A stretch of 64,000 nt of DNA. Origin: Hydractinia symbiolongicarpus (taxonomy: Eukaryota; Cnidaria; Hydrozoa; Anthoathecata; Hydractiniidae). Positions within the stretch are counted from its first letter, which is position 1. The number at the start of each line of letters is the position of its first letter. Below the pieces are notes generated by a model, which saw only the letters and a program-made list of their open reading frames with translations, was not told where the DNA came from and ran no database searches. Positions 14,945 through 27,330 of the stretch are shown in pieces. Made by a program: the position numbers and the translations under genes. The stretch lies in the NCBI RefSeq assembly GCF_029227915.1, contig NC_079885.1:28771001-28835000 (forward strand). The letters are read 5' to 3'.

Positions 14945-17900
14945 TTGACTTTCTAGCGGTATAAATGCGTTTGGGTTACAACGGTTGCGTCACATATTCG
15001 TACCAAAATGTATTTAGCGATGTTATTCGGATATTACTAGGTTGTGTCGCGTTTAACAGTAAAACGATTTACTGTGGGACTTAATATAACTGATTTTAGA
15101 TTTTGGCTTTTTGAATGTGATAAATGAGGCAATTGAACTCCAAGAAATAACATTCTTCTTAATTTGAAATGATTGCTTGAACTCAACAGCTACACTGGGC
15201 GCTGTGGCAGCGCTTTCTTTGAAAATTTAGATAAATAAGTCATTTTTACTGTGGGACAAATCCTAGCCGTTAGCCCGCGCTTGAGAAATAGAGACAGTTT
15301 CAAAAACTCCATTTTATTGACTTTCTAACGGTGTCAGTCCGTTTGAGTTACAACGGTTGGGTCACATATTCGTACCAACATGTATTTAGCGATATTTTTC
15401 TGATGTTACTAGGTTGCATCGCTTTTAACAGTGAAATGATTGACTGTGGGACTCAATGGAACTGATTTTGGACTGTAAACTTATAAATGTGATAAGTGAG
15501 ACAATTGGACTCCAAGAAATAACATTCTTCTTAATTTGACATGATTGCCGGAACTCAATGATTACACTGGGTGCTGTGGTAGCGCTTCATTAAAAAACTT
15601 AGATAAATAAGTCAATTTTTACTGTGGGACCAATCGTAGCCGTTAGGACGCGCTGAAGAAATAGAGACAGTTTCAAAAACTACACTTCAATGACTTTCTA
15701 ATAGTATCAGTTTGTTTGAGTGACAACGGTTGCGTCACATATTCGTAGCAACATGTATTTAGTGACATTTTTCCGATATTGCTAAGTTATATGGCTTTTA
15801 CCAGTGAAATGATTGACTGTGGGATTTAATTGAAGTGATTTTGGATTGTGACCTTAAAAATGTGATAAGTGAAACAATTGTACTCCAAGAAATAACATTC
15901 TTCGTAACTTGACATGATTGCAGGATCTCAGCGATTACACTGGGGCCTGTGGTAGCGCGTTATTTAAAAATTTAGATAAATAAGTCATTTTTTACTGTGG
16001 GACCAATCCTAGACGTTAGCGCGCGTTGAAGAAAGAGAGACAGTGTTAAAAACTACATTTCATTGACTTTCTAACGGTGTCAGTCCGTTTCAATTACAGC
16101 GGTTGCGTCACATATTCGTACCAACATAAAATTTAGCGATATTTTTTTGATATTACTAGGTTACGTTGCTTTTAACAGTGAAAGGATTGACTGTGGGACT
16201 TATATGAAGTGATTTTGGACTTTGACCTCATAAATGTGATAAAATGAGACAATTGGACCCAAGAAATAACATTCTTCTTAATTTGACAAGATTGCTGGAA
16301 TTTACCAATTTCACTGGGCGCTGTGGTAGCGCTTTATTTAAAAGTTTAGATAAGTAAGTCATTTTGTACTGTTGGACCAATCCTATCTGATAGCGCGCGC
16401 TGAAAAAATAGAAACATTTTCAAAAACTACATTTCATTGACTTTAAAACGGTGTCAATCAGCTTGAGTGACAACGTTTGCGACATATATTCGTACCAACA
16501 TGTATTTAGTGACATTTTTCCGATATTGCTAAGTTATATGGCTTTTAACAGTGAAATGATTGACTGTGGGACTTAATTGAAGTGATTCTGGATTGTGACC
16601 TTATAAATGTGATAAATGAGCCAACTGGACTCCAAGGAATAACATTCTTCTTAATATGACATGATTGCTGGAATTCAGCGATTACACTAGGCTCGGTGGT
16701 AGCGCTTTATTTAAAAATTTAGATAAATAAGTCTTTTTAACTGTGGGGCCAATCCTGGCCGTTAGCACGCACTGAATATATATGAACAGTTTAAAAAACT
16801 ACATTTCATTGACTTTCTAACAGTGTCGGTCCGTTTCAATTACAACGGTTGCGTCACATATTCGTACCAACATTAAATTTAGCGATATTTTTTTGATATT
16901 ACTAAGTTACATTGCTTTTAACAGTGAAAGGATTGACTGTGGGACTTAATTGAAGTGATTTTGGACTTTGACCTCATAAATGTGATAAAATGAGACAATT
17001 GGACCCAAGAAATAACATTCTTCTTAATTTTACAAGATTGCTGGAATTTACCAATTTCACTGGGCGCTGTGGTAGCGCTTTATTTAAAAGTTTAGATAAG
17101 TAAGTCATTTTGTACTGTTTGACCAATCCTATCTGATAGCGCGCGCTGAAAAAATAGAAACATTTTCAAAAACTACATTTCATTGACTTTAAAACGGTGT
17201 CAATCCGCTTGAGTGACAACGTTTGCGTCATATATTCGTACCAACATGTATTTAGTGATTTTTTTCCGATATTACTAAGTTGCATCGCTTTCAACAGTGT
17301 AACGATAGATTGTGGGACTTAATTGAATTGATTCATGACTGTGACCTTATAAATGTGATAAGTGAGACAATTGCACTGAAAGAAATAACATTCTTCTTAA
17401 TTTGACATGATTGCCGGATCTCAGCGATTACACTCGGCCCTATGATAGTGCTTTATTTAAAAATTTAGATAAATAAGTCATTTTTTACTGTGGGACCAAT
17501 CCTAGCCGTTAGCGCCCGCTGAAGAAATAGAAACATTTTCAAATACTAAATTTCCTTGATTTTCTAACGGCATCAGTCCGTTTCAACTACAACGGTTGCA
17601 TCACATATTCGTGCCATCATGCACTTAACGATGTTTTTCCGATGTTACCAGGTTGCATCGCTTTTAACAGTAAAACGATTGACTGTGGGACTTTATCAAA
17701 CTGATTTTTGACTTTGATCTGTTAAATGTGATGAATGAGACAATTGGCCTCCAACAAATAACATTCTTCTTAATTTGACATGATTGCCGGATCTCAGCGA
17801 TTACACTCGGCCCTATGATAGTGCTTTATTTAAAAATTTAGATAAATAAGTCATTTTTTACTGTGGGACCAATCCTGGCCGTTAGCACGCGCCGAAAAAA

Positions 17901-20763
17901 TAGAGACATTCTCAAAAACTACATTTCATTGATTTCTTGTCAGTATCAATCCGTTTGAGTTACAACGGTTGCGTCACATATTCGTACCAACATGTATTTA
18001 TATGCGTTTTTCCGTTATTGCTAAGTTATATCGCTTTTAACAGTGAAACGATTGACTGTGGGACTTAGTATAACTGATTTTGGACTTTGAGTTTATGAAT
18101 GTGATAAATGAGACAATTGAACTTCAAGAAATAACATTCTTCTTAATTTGACATGATTGCTTGAACTCAGCATTTACACTGTTCGCTGTGGCAGCGCTTC
18201 ATTTAAAAACTTAGATAAATAAGTCAATTTTTACTGTGGGACCAATCGTAGCCGGTAGGACGCGCTGAAGAATTAGAGACAGTTTCAAAAACTACACTTC
18301 AATGACTTTCTAATAGTATCAGTTTGTTTGAGTGACAACGGTTGCGTCACATATTCGTACCAACATGTGTTTAGTGACATTTTTCCGATATTGCTAAGTT
18401 ATATCGCTTTTAACAGTGAAATGATTGACTGTGGGACTTAATTGAACTGATTCTGGATTGTGACCTTATAAATGTGATAAATGAGCCAATTGGACTCCAA
18501 GGAATAAATTCTTCTTAATATGACATGATTGCTGGAATTCAGCGATTTCACTAGTCTCGGTGGTAGCGCTTTATTTAAAAATTAAGATAAAACAGTCAAT
18601 TTTTACTGCGGGACCAATCGTAACCGTTATCGCGCGCTAAAGAAATAGAGACAGTTTCAAAAACTCCATTTAATTGACTTTCTAACGGTATCATTCCGTT
18701 TCAATTACAACAGTTCCGTCACATATTCGTACCATCATGCACTTAACGATGTTTTTTCGATGTTACCAGGTTGCATCGCTTTTAACAGTAAAACAATTGA
18801 CTGTGGGACTTTATTGAACTGATTTTTGACTTTGATCTGATAAATGTGATAAATGAGACAATTGGACTCCAAGAAAAAACATTCTTCTTAACTCGACATG
18901 ATTGTCGGAACTCAGCGATTACACTGGACCCTGTGGTAGCGCTTCATTTAAAAAATTAAGATAAATAAGTCTTTTCTTAGTGTGGGACCAATACTGGCCG
19001 CTAGCACGCGCCGAAAAAATAGAGACAGTTTCAAAAACTCAATTTCATTGACTTACTAACGGTGTCAATCCGTTGCAATTACAACGGCTCCGTCACATAA
19101 CTGTACCATCATGCACTTAACGATGTTTTTCCGGTGTTACCAGGTTGCATCGCTTTTTACAGTAAAACGATTGACTGTGGGACTTTATTGAACTGATTTT
19201 TGTCTTTGATCTGATAAATGTGATAAATGAGACAATTGGACCCAAGAAATATCATTCTTCTTAACTCGACATGATTGTCGGAACTCAGCGATTACACTTG
19301 ACCCTGTGGTAGCGCCTCATTTAAAAATTTAGATCAATAAGTCTTTTCTTAGCGTGGGACCAATACTGGCCGCTAGCACGCGCCGAAAAAATAGAAAAAG
19401 TTTCAAAAACTCCATTTCATTGACTTTCTAACGGTGTCAATCCGTTTGAGTTACAACGGTTTCGTGACATATTCTTACCAACATTTACTTAGCGATATTT
19501 TTCTGATATTGCTAGGTTGCATGGCTTTTAACAGTGAAACGATTGACTGTGGAACTTAATATAACTGATTTTGGACTTTGACTTTATGAATGTGATAAAT
19601 GAGACAATTGAATACTAAGAAATAACATTCTTCTTCATTTGAAATGAATCCCCAAACTCAGCGATTACACTGGGCGCTGTGGTAGCCCTTCATTTAAAAA
19701 TTAAAATTAAAAGTTCAGTTTTTACTGTGGGACCAATCCTAGCCGTTAGCACGCGCTAAAGAATTGAAGACAGTTTCAAATACTAAATTTCACCGGCTTT
19801 CTAACGGTGTCAGGCCGTTAGAGTTACAACGGTTGGGTCACATATTCGTACCAACATGTATATAGTGACATTTTTCCGATATTACTAAGTTATATCGCTT
19901 TTAACAGTGAAATGATTGACTGTGGGACTTAATTGATCTAACTTTGGACTGTGACCTTATAAATGTGATAAGTGAGCCAATTGGACTTTATGAAATGACA
20001 TTCTTCTTAATTTGACATGATTGTTGCAACTCAGCGATTACACTGGGCGCTGTGGTAGCGCTTCATTTAAAAATTTAGATAAATAAGTCACTTTTTACTG
20101 TGGGACCAATCATAGCCGTTAGGACGCGTTGAAGAAATAGAGACAGTTTCAAAAAATCCATTAAATTGACTTTCTAACGGTGTCAATTCGTTTGAGTTAC
20201 AACGGTTGCATCACACGTTCGTACCAATATGTATTTAGTGATTTTTTTCCTATATTACCAGGTTGCATCGCTTTTAACAGTAAAACGATTAACTGTGGGA
20301 CTTAATTGAACTGATTTTGGACTTTGACTTTATGAATGTGATAAATGAGACAATTGAATTCCAAGAAATAACATTCTTCTTAATTTGACATGATTGCTTG
20401 AACTCAGCAGTTACACTGGGCGCTGTGGCAGCGCTTTATTTAAAAATTTAGATAAAAAAGTCATTTTTGTACTGTGGCACCAATCCTTGCCGTTATCGCA
20501 CGCTGAAGAAACAGAGACAGTTTCAAAAAATCCATCAAATTGACTTTCTAACGGTATCAGTCTGTTTCAATTACAACGGTTTCGTCACATATTCGTACCA
20601 TCATGTACTTAACGATATTTTTCCGATGTTACCAGGTTGCATCGCTTTTAACAGTAAAACGATTGACTGTGGGACTTAATTGAACTGATTTTTGACTTTG
20701 ATCAGGTAAATGTGATAAATGAGACAATTGGACTCCAAGAAATAACATTCTTCTTAACTCGAC

Positions 20764-22128
20764 ATGATTGTCAGAATTCAGCGATTACACTTGACCTTGT
20801 TTTTAAACTACAGGCCTGTCAGTGTTTTAAATGTTTTTTCTAAATTTTACGAAAGGGTTATGAAAGAACAAATAACCGCTTATATGGAATCAAAATTGTC
20901 GACCTTTCTCTCCGCCTATAGGAAATGCTATAGTACCCAACAAGTACTAATTCGCTTAATAGAGGAATGGAAGAGTAAACTTGATAAGAATTATGTGGTG
21001 GGTGCGATCTTGATGGATCTTTCAAAAGCTTTTGACTGTGTACCACATAACTTACTAATTGCGAAATTAGCTGCTTATGGATTTGACAATAAGTCTCTTC
21101 AATTCATTCTATCTTATCTTACTGATAGAGAGCAAGCCACTCGAATAAATGGGATCTATAGTCTATTTCAAATTATCTTATCTGGTGTACCACAAGGTTC
21201 TATTTTGGGACCTATCATATTCAATATATTTATAAATGATTTGTTTCTTTTTATAGAAAAATATAAGCTACATAATTACGCTGATGATAACACAATATCC
21301 AACTTCTCAAATTCTATTCCTAATTTGATAAATACTTTAGAAAACGAAGCTAAAAATGCCCTCTCCTGGTTAAAAGAGAATAAAATGATTGCAAACCCTG
21401 AAAAGTTTCACTCGATAATTCTGACAAAGAATAAGGCAGATAATTTAGGTCTAAAATTTAATATAGGAAATAAAACTATTGAAAGTGAAAATAACGTGAA
21501 ATTACTAGGTGTGACTATAGACAATAAATTAAATTTTGACAGACACGTTAGTGATTTGTGTCGCAAAGCATCAGCCCAACTAAATGCCTTATTTCGATTT
21601 AAAAGTTTCTTATCCTTTCAAGCAAAATATATTTTAGTTCAAAGTTTTATCTACGCAAATTTCAATTATTGTTCCCTTATATGGCATTTTTCTTCTTCTA
21701 AATCTTTATCTAAAGTCGAAATGATACACAAACGAGCATTAAGATTTCTGTATAATGATACGGTAAGTACATACGAAAATTTACTTAAAAATTCCAGCAA
21801 GAGTCACATGAATGTAAATCGCTTACGGTCATTGTGTATAGAAATCTCTAAAACTATAAATAACCGCAGCCCTCTTTTTATGAAAGATATATTTTGTTTA
21901 AATGATAACGGTAGGACAGTCAGAGAACAAAATACAAATAATTTGGTAGTCTCAAGGAAAAGGACCGCGACTTTTGGAACTAATAGCTTATCAGCCCTGG
22001 GACCAAAGATTTGGAATAACCTACCATCACATTTGAAACGATGTGACAACCTTAAAGTTTTTAAAAGCATGATTAAAATGTGGGACGGATCTAAATGTAA
22101 CTGTGATGAATGTAAGGTCCCTTTATAG
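20764..22128 (+). CDS. Reverse transcriptase, C-terminal part of a LINE ORF2 (5'-truncated)
   Basis: Open frame of 454 codons. The first 12 residues, including the ATG, come from the satellite; LINE sequence starts at about residue 13. Family knowledge: this enzyme copies LINE RNA into DNA at a nicked target. Visible motifs are NYRPVSVL (15-22), the first catalytic Asp in LMDLSKAFD (83-91), GVPQGSILGP (141-150), the catalytic YADD (172-175), WLKENKM (202-208) and LLGVTID (247-253). The C-terminus has a W..LP..L region (417-423) and Cys residues 445, 447 and 450. There is no stop or frameshift in the retained part, so the insertion is fairly young. The N-terminal apurinic endonuclease and the first part of the fingers are absent, so the copy cannot be autonomous. 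CR1/jockey superfamily is likely; the clade is not resolved. Confidence 0.9.
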   Translation: MIVRIQRLHLTLFLNYRPVSVLNVFSKFYERVMKEQITAYMESKLSTFLSAYRKCYSTQQVLIRLIEEWKSKLDKNYVVGAILMDLSKAFDCVPHNLLIAKLAAYGFDNKSLQFILSYLTDREQATRINGIYSLFQIILSGVPQGSILGPIIFNIFINDLFLFIEKYKLHNYADDNTISNFSNSIPNLINTLENEAKNALSWLKENKMIANPEKFHSIILTKNKADNLGLKFNIGNKTIESENNVKLLGVTIDNKLNFDRHVSDLCRKASAQLNALFRFKSFLSFQAKYILVQSFIYANFNYCSLIWHFSSSKSLSKVEMIHKRALRFLYNDTVSTYENLLKNSSKSHMNVNRLRSLCIEISKTINNRSPLFMKDIFCLNDNGRTVREQNTNNLVVSRKRTATFGTNSLSALGPKIWNNLPSHLKRCDNLKVFKSMIKMWDGSKCNCDECKVPL

Positions 22129-22303
22129 AACTTTGTTGTTATTATTGTTTATATATATAAAAAAAATGATTTTATTTAATTGTAAACATAACAAAAATTT
22201 AGTCGATTTAGATTAGTTTTCTTAATTACTTTTTTTTTGGAAACTATTGTAAATATGTGAATAATCGACTTTAAATAAATTGAAAAGAAAAAGAAAAAGA
22301 ATA
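20800..22303 (+). mobile_element. 5'-truncated CR1/jockey-like LINE inserted in a satellite monomer
   Basis: The satellite is interrupted after TTGACCTTG and resumes at GTGGTAGCGCTTCATTT, exactly the continuation of the same monomer box. The insert contains the 3' part of a non-LTR retrotransposon: reverse transcriptase from motif NYRPVS to the C-terminus, then a 175-bp 3' UTR with an AATAAA signal, ending in a GAAAAA-type simple tail (22281-22301). The endonuclease domain and 5' UTR are missing, the usual result of incomplete target-primed reverse transcription. At most 2 bp (GT) could be a target-site duplication. The element reads in the same direction as the surrounding monomers. Confidence 0.92.
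22274..22279 (+). terminator. AATAAA polyadenylation signal of the LINE
   Basis: AATAAA lies 22 bp before the end of the insert, 145 bp after the reverse transcriptase stop codon, and is followed by a GAAAAA-like simple repeat. This is the usual place for the 3' end signal of such elements. Confidence 0.65.
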
Positions 22304-25300
22304 GTGGTAGCGCTTCATTTAAAAATTTAGATAAATAAGTCTTTTCTTAGTGTAGGACCAATACTGGCCGCTAGCACGCGCCGAAAAAATAGAGACAGTT
22401 TCAAAAACTCCATTTCATTGACTTTCTAACGGTGTCAATCCGTTTGAGTTACAACGGTTGCATCACACGTTCGTACCAATATGTATTTAGTGATTTTTTT
22501 CCGATATTACCAGGTTGCATCGCTTTTAACAGTAAAACGATTAACTGTGGGACTTAATATAACTGATTTTGGACTTTGACTTTATGAATGTGATAAATGA
22601 GACAATTGAACTCCACTTCTTAATTTTACATGATTGCTTGAACTCAGCAGTTACACTGGGCGCTGTGGCTGCGCTTTATTTAAAAATGTAGATAAGAAAG
22701 TCATTTTTGTACTGTGGGACCCACCCTGGCCGTTAGGACGCGCTGAATAAATAGGAACAGTTTCAAAAACTCCATTTCATTGACTATCCAACGGTGTCAA
22801 TCCGTTTGAGTTACAACGGTTCCGTCACATATTCTTACCATCATGTATTTAAGTATTTTTTTTTTCAATATTACAAAGTTGTATCGCTTTTAACAGTGAA
22901 ACGATTGACTGTGGGACTTAATTGAACTGATTCTGGACTGTGCCTTTATAAATGCGAAAATTGATGAGCTGGACTCCAAGGAAAAACATTCTTCTTAATT
23001 TGAAATGATTGCTGGATTTCAGCGATTTCACTGAACGTTGTGGTAGTGCTTTACTTAAAAATTTGGATAAATTAGTTATTTTTTACTGTGGGACCAATCC
23101 TGGCCGTTAGCACACACTGAAAAAATAGGAACAGTTTCAAAAACTACATTTCATTGACTTTCTAGCGGTATAAATGCGTTTGAGTTACAACGGTTGCGTC
23201 ACATATTCGTACCAACATGTATTTAGCGATATTTTTCTGATGTTACTAGGTTGCATCGCTTTTAACAGTGAAATGATTGACTGTGGGACTCAATGGAACT
23301 GATTTTGGACTGTGAACTTAAAAATGTTATAAGTAAGAGAATTGGACTTCAAGAAATAACATTCTTCTTAATTTGACATGGTTGTTGGAACTCAGCGATT
23401 TCACTTGGCGCTGTGGTAGCGCTTCATTTAAATATTTAGATAAATAAGTCTTTTTTTAGTCTTGGACCAATCCTGGCCGTTAGCACGCGCCCAAAAAATA
23501 GAAACATTCTCAAAAACTACATTTCATTGATTTTTTGTCAGTATCAATCCGTTTGAGTTACAACGGTTGGGTCACATATTCGTACCAACATGTATTTAGC
23601 GATATTTTTCTGATGTTACTAGGTTGCATCGCTATTAACAGTGAAATGATTTACTGTGGGACTCAATGGAACTGATTTTGGACTGTGAACTTAAAAATGT
23701 TATAAGTGAGAGAATTGGACTCCAAGAAAAAATATTCTTCTTAATTTGACATAGTTGTTGGAACTCAGCGATTTCACTGGGCGCTGTGGTAGCGCTTCAT
23801 TTAAATATTTAGATAAATAAGTCTTTTTTTAGTCTTGGACCAATCCTGGCCGTTAGCACGCGCCGAAAAATTAGAAACATTCTCAAAAACTACATTTCAT
23901 TGATTTCTTGTCAGTATCAATCCGTTTGAGTTACAACGGTTGCGTCACATATTCGTACCAACATGTATTTAGTGACATTTTCCGATATTGCTAAGTTATA
24001 TCGCTTTTAACAGTGAAACGATTGACTGTGGGACTTAATTGAACTGATTTTTGACTTTGATCTGATAAATGTGATTAATGAGACAATTGGACTCCAAGAA
24101 ATAACATTCTTCTTAACTCGACATGATTGTCGGTTTCAGCGATTACACTGGACCCTGTGGTAGCGCTTAAATTAAAAACTTAGATAAATAAGTCATTTTT
24201 ACTGTGGGACAAATCCTAGCCGTTAGCGCGCGCTGAAGAAATAGAGACGGCTTCAAAAACTCCATTTCATTGACTTTCTAACGGTGTCATTCTGTTTGAG
24301 TTACAACGGTTCCGTCACATATTCTTTCCAACACATACTTAGCGATATTTTTCTGATATTGCTAGGTTGCATGGCTTTTAACAGTGAAACGATTGACTGT
24401 GGAACTTAAAATAACAGTGAAATGATTGACTGTTGGACTTAATTGATCTAACTTTGGACTGTGACCTTACAAATGTGATAAGCGAGCCAATTGGACTTTA
24501 TGAAATGACATTCTTCGTAATTTGACAAGATTGTTGCAACTTAGCGATTATACTGGGCGCTGTGGTAGCGCTTCATTTAAAAATTTAGATAAATAAGTCA
24601 TTTTTTACTGTGGGACCAATCGTAGCCGTTAGGACGCGTTGAAGAAATAGAGACAGTTTCAAAAACTACACTTCAATGACTTTCTAACAGTATCAGTCTG
24701 TTTGAGTGACAACGGTTCCGTCATATACTCGTACCAACATTTACCTAGCGATATTTTTCTGATATTACTAGGTTGCATTGCTTTTAACAGTGAAACGATT
24801 GACTGTTGGACTTAATTGATCTAACCTTGGACTGTGACCTTAAAAATGTGAAAGTGAGACAATTGGATTTCAAGAAATAACATTCTTCTTTATTTGACAT
24901 GATTGCCGAAACTCAGCAATTAAACTAGGCGCTGTGGTAGTGCTTCATTTGAAAATTTAGATAAAAAATTCATTTTTACTGTGGGACAAATCCTAGCCGT
25001 TAGCGCGCGCTGAAGAAATAGAAGCAGTTTCAAAAACTGCATTTAATTGACCTTCTAACGGTATTAGTCCGTTTCAATTACAACGGTTCCGTCACATATT
25101 CGTACCAACATGTATTTAGCGATACTTTTCCGCTATTACTAGTTTGCATCGCTTTTAACAGTGAAACGTTGACTGTGGGACTTAATTAAATTGATTTTGG
25201 ACTGTGACCTTATAAAAGTGAAAGTGAGACAATTGGATTTCAAGAAATAACATTCTTCTTAATTTGACATGATTGTGGGAACTCAGCGATTACACTGGAC

Positions 25301-26822
25301 CCTGTGGCAGCGCTTCATTTAAAAACTTAGATTAAAATGTCATTTTTACTGTGGGACAAATCCTAGCCGTTAGCGCGCCATGAAAAAATAGAGACAGTTT
25401 CAAAAACTCCATTTCATTGACTTTCTAACGGTGTCATTCTGTTTGAGTTACAACGGTTCCGTCACATATTCTTTCCAACACATACTTAGCGATATTTTTC
25501 TGATATTGCTAGGTTGCATGGCTTTTAACAGTGAAACGATTGACTGTGGAACTTAAAATAACAGTGAAATGATTGACTGTTGGACTTAATTGATCTAACT
25601 TTGGACTGTGACCTTACAAATGTGATAAGCGAGCCAATTGGACTTTATGAAATGACATTCTTCGTAATTTGACAAGATTGTTGCAACTTAGCGATTATAC
25701 TGGGCGCTGTGGTAGCGCTTCATTTAAAAATTTAGATAAATAAGTCATTTTTTACTGTGGGACCAATCGTAGCCGTTAGGACGCGTTGAAGAAATAGAGA
25801 CAGTTTCAAAAACTACACTTCAATGACTTTCTAACAGTATCAGTCTGTTTGAGTGACAACGGTTCCGTCATATACTCGTACCAACATTTACCTAGCGATA
25901 TTTTTCTGATATTACTAGGTTGCATTGCTTTTAACAGTGAAACGATTGACTGTTGGACTTAATTGATCTAACCTTGGACTGTGACCTTAAAAATGTGAAA
26001 GTGAGACAATTGGATTTCAAGAAATAACATTCTTCTTTATTTGACATGATTGCCGAAACTCAGCAATTAAACTAGGCGCTGTGGTAGTGCTTCATTTGAA
26101 AATTTAGATAAAAAATTCATTTTTACTGTGGGACAAATCCTAGCCGTTAGCGCGCGCTGAAGAAATAGAAGCAGTTTCAAAAACTGCATTTAATTGACCT
26201 TCTAACGGTATTAGTCCGTTTCAATTACAACGGTTCCGTCACATATTCGTACCAACATGTATTTAGCGATACTTTTCCGCTATTACTAGTTTGCATCGCT
26301 TTTAACAGTGAAACGTTGACTGTGGGACTTAATTAAATTGATTTTGGACTGTGACCTTATAAAAGTGAAAGTGAGACAATTGGATTTCAAGAAATAACAT
26401 TCTTCTTAATTTGACATGATTGTGGGAACTCAGCGATTACACTGGACCCTGTGGCAGCGCTTCATTTAAAAACTTAGATTAAAATGTCATTTTTACTGTG
26501 GGACAAATCCTAGCCGTTAGCGCGCCATGAAAAAATAGAGACAGTTTCAAAAACTCCATTTCATTGACTTTCTAACGGTGTCAATGCGTTTGAGTTACAA
26601 CGGTTGCGTCACACATTCGTAAAAACATGTATTTAGTGATTTTTTTCCGATATTACTAAGTTGCATCGCTGTTAACAGTGAAACGATTGACTGTGGGACT
26701 TAATTGAACTGATTTTGGACTTTGACCTCCTTAATGTGATAAATGAGACAATTGGACTCCAAGAAATAACATTCTTCCTAAATTGACATGATTGCCGGAA
26801 CTCAGCAATTACACTGGGCGCT
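22304..26822 (+). repeat. 372-bp satellite array, sense orientation, right of the LINE
   Basis: Continuation of the same array in the same orientation, beginning in the middle of the monomer that the LINE split. It includes the 1147-bp HOR described separately and ends at the strand switch. No gene is seen. Confidence 0.96.
24261..26554 (+). repeat. 1147-bp higher-order repeat, two near-identical copies
   Basis: 24261-25407 and 25408-26554 match at a constant offset of 1147 bp with almost no differences. The unit is three monomers plus an internal 33-bp tandem duplication of the AACAGTGAAA..GATTGACTGT box (at about 24380 and 24413 in copy one, 25527 and 25560 in copy two). Near-identity points to a recent duplication. 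Confidence 0.92.
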
Positions 26823-26832
26823 AGGGTGTTAG
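26815..26832. other. Strand-switch junction of the satellite array
   Basis: To the left the array reads sense up to CACTGGGCGCT (ending about 26822). To the right it reads as the reverse complement from about 26827 (GTTAGTACGAATATGTGACG is the complement of the CGTCACATATTCGTACCAAC box). About five bases (AGGGT) belong clearly to neither side. The two sides meet at different positions of the monomer, so this is an inversion breakpoint or fusion joint, not a perfect palindrome. Confidence 0.93.
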
Positions 26833-27330
26833 TACGAATATGTGACGCAACCGTTGTACTTCAAACGGACGGATACAGTTAGAAACTCAATGAAATGAAG
26901 TGTTTGAAACTGTCTCTATTCCTTCAGCGCGCACTAAGGGCTAGGATTGGTCTCACCGTAAAAAATGACTTTTTTATCTCAATTTATAAATGAAACGCTA
27001 CCACAGCACCCAGTGTAATCGCTGAGTTTCAGCAATGATGTCAAACTAAGAAGAATTTTATTCTTGGAGCCCAATTCTCTCATTTATCACATTTATAAGG
27101 TGAAAGTCTAAAACCAGTTCAATTAAGTCCCACAGTCAATCGTTTGACTGTTAAACGCGGTGCCACCTACTAATATCAGAAAAGTATCGCTAAATACATA
27201 TTGGTACGAATATCTGACGCAACCGTTGTACTTCAAACGGACGGATACCGTTAGAAGCTCAATGAAATATAGTTTTTTAATTTGTCTCTTATTCTTCAGC
27301 GCGCGCTAACGTCTAGGATTGGTCCCACAG

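Larger units (their letters stand above)
12600..20466 (+). repeat. Diverged satellite segment with ACATTAAATTTAGCG variant monomers
   Basis: Monomers here are more diverged. A variant in which ACATGTATTTAG is replaced by ACATTAAATTTAGCG recurs near 12727, 13481, 13930 and 16870, with ACATAAAATTTAGCG near 16120. Two rearranged monomers lie inside: a truncated one at 13788-13871 (84 bp instead of 372) and a doubly rearranged one at about 14621-14944. No gene is seen. Confidence 0.75.
1..20799 (+). repeat. 372-bp satellite array, sense orientation, left block
   Basis: Uninterrupted head-to-tail tandem repeat. The landmark TGACTTTCTAACGGTATCA recurs at 12, 385, 758 and 1131 and so on, giving a period of 372-373 bp. 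Each monomer carries the same ordered boxes: GTTACAACGGTTGCGTCAC, ATTCGTACCAACATGTATTT, AACAGTGAAACGATTGACTG, CTTATAAATGTGATAA, TTGACATGATTGC, GCGCTGTGGTAGCGC and ACTGTGGGACCAATCCTAGC. Monomers differ by scattered substitutions and small indels, more than within the recent HOR blocks. No gene is visible. Short open frames here are chance frames in the repeat. Confidence 0.97.

Noticed and set aside
20858-22070. Minus-strand open frames inside the LINE
   Set aside because: They are shadows of the reverse transcriptase frame, with no domain of their own.
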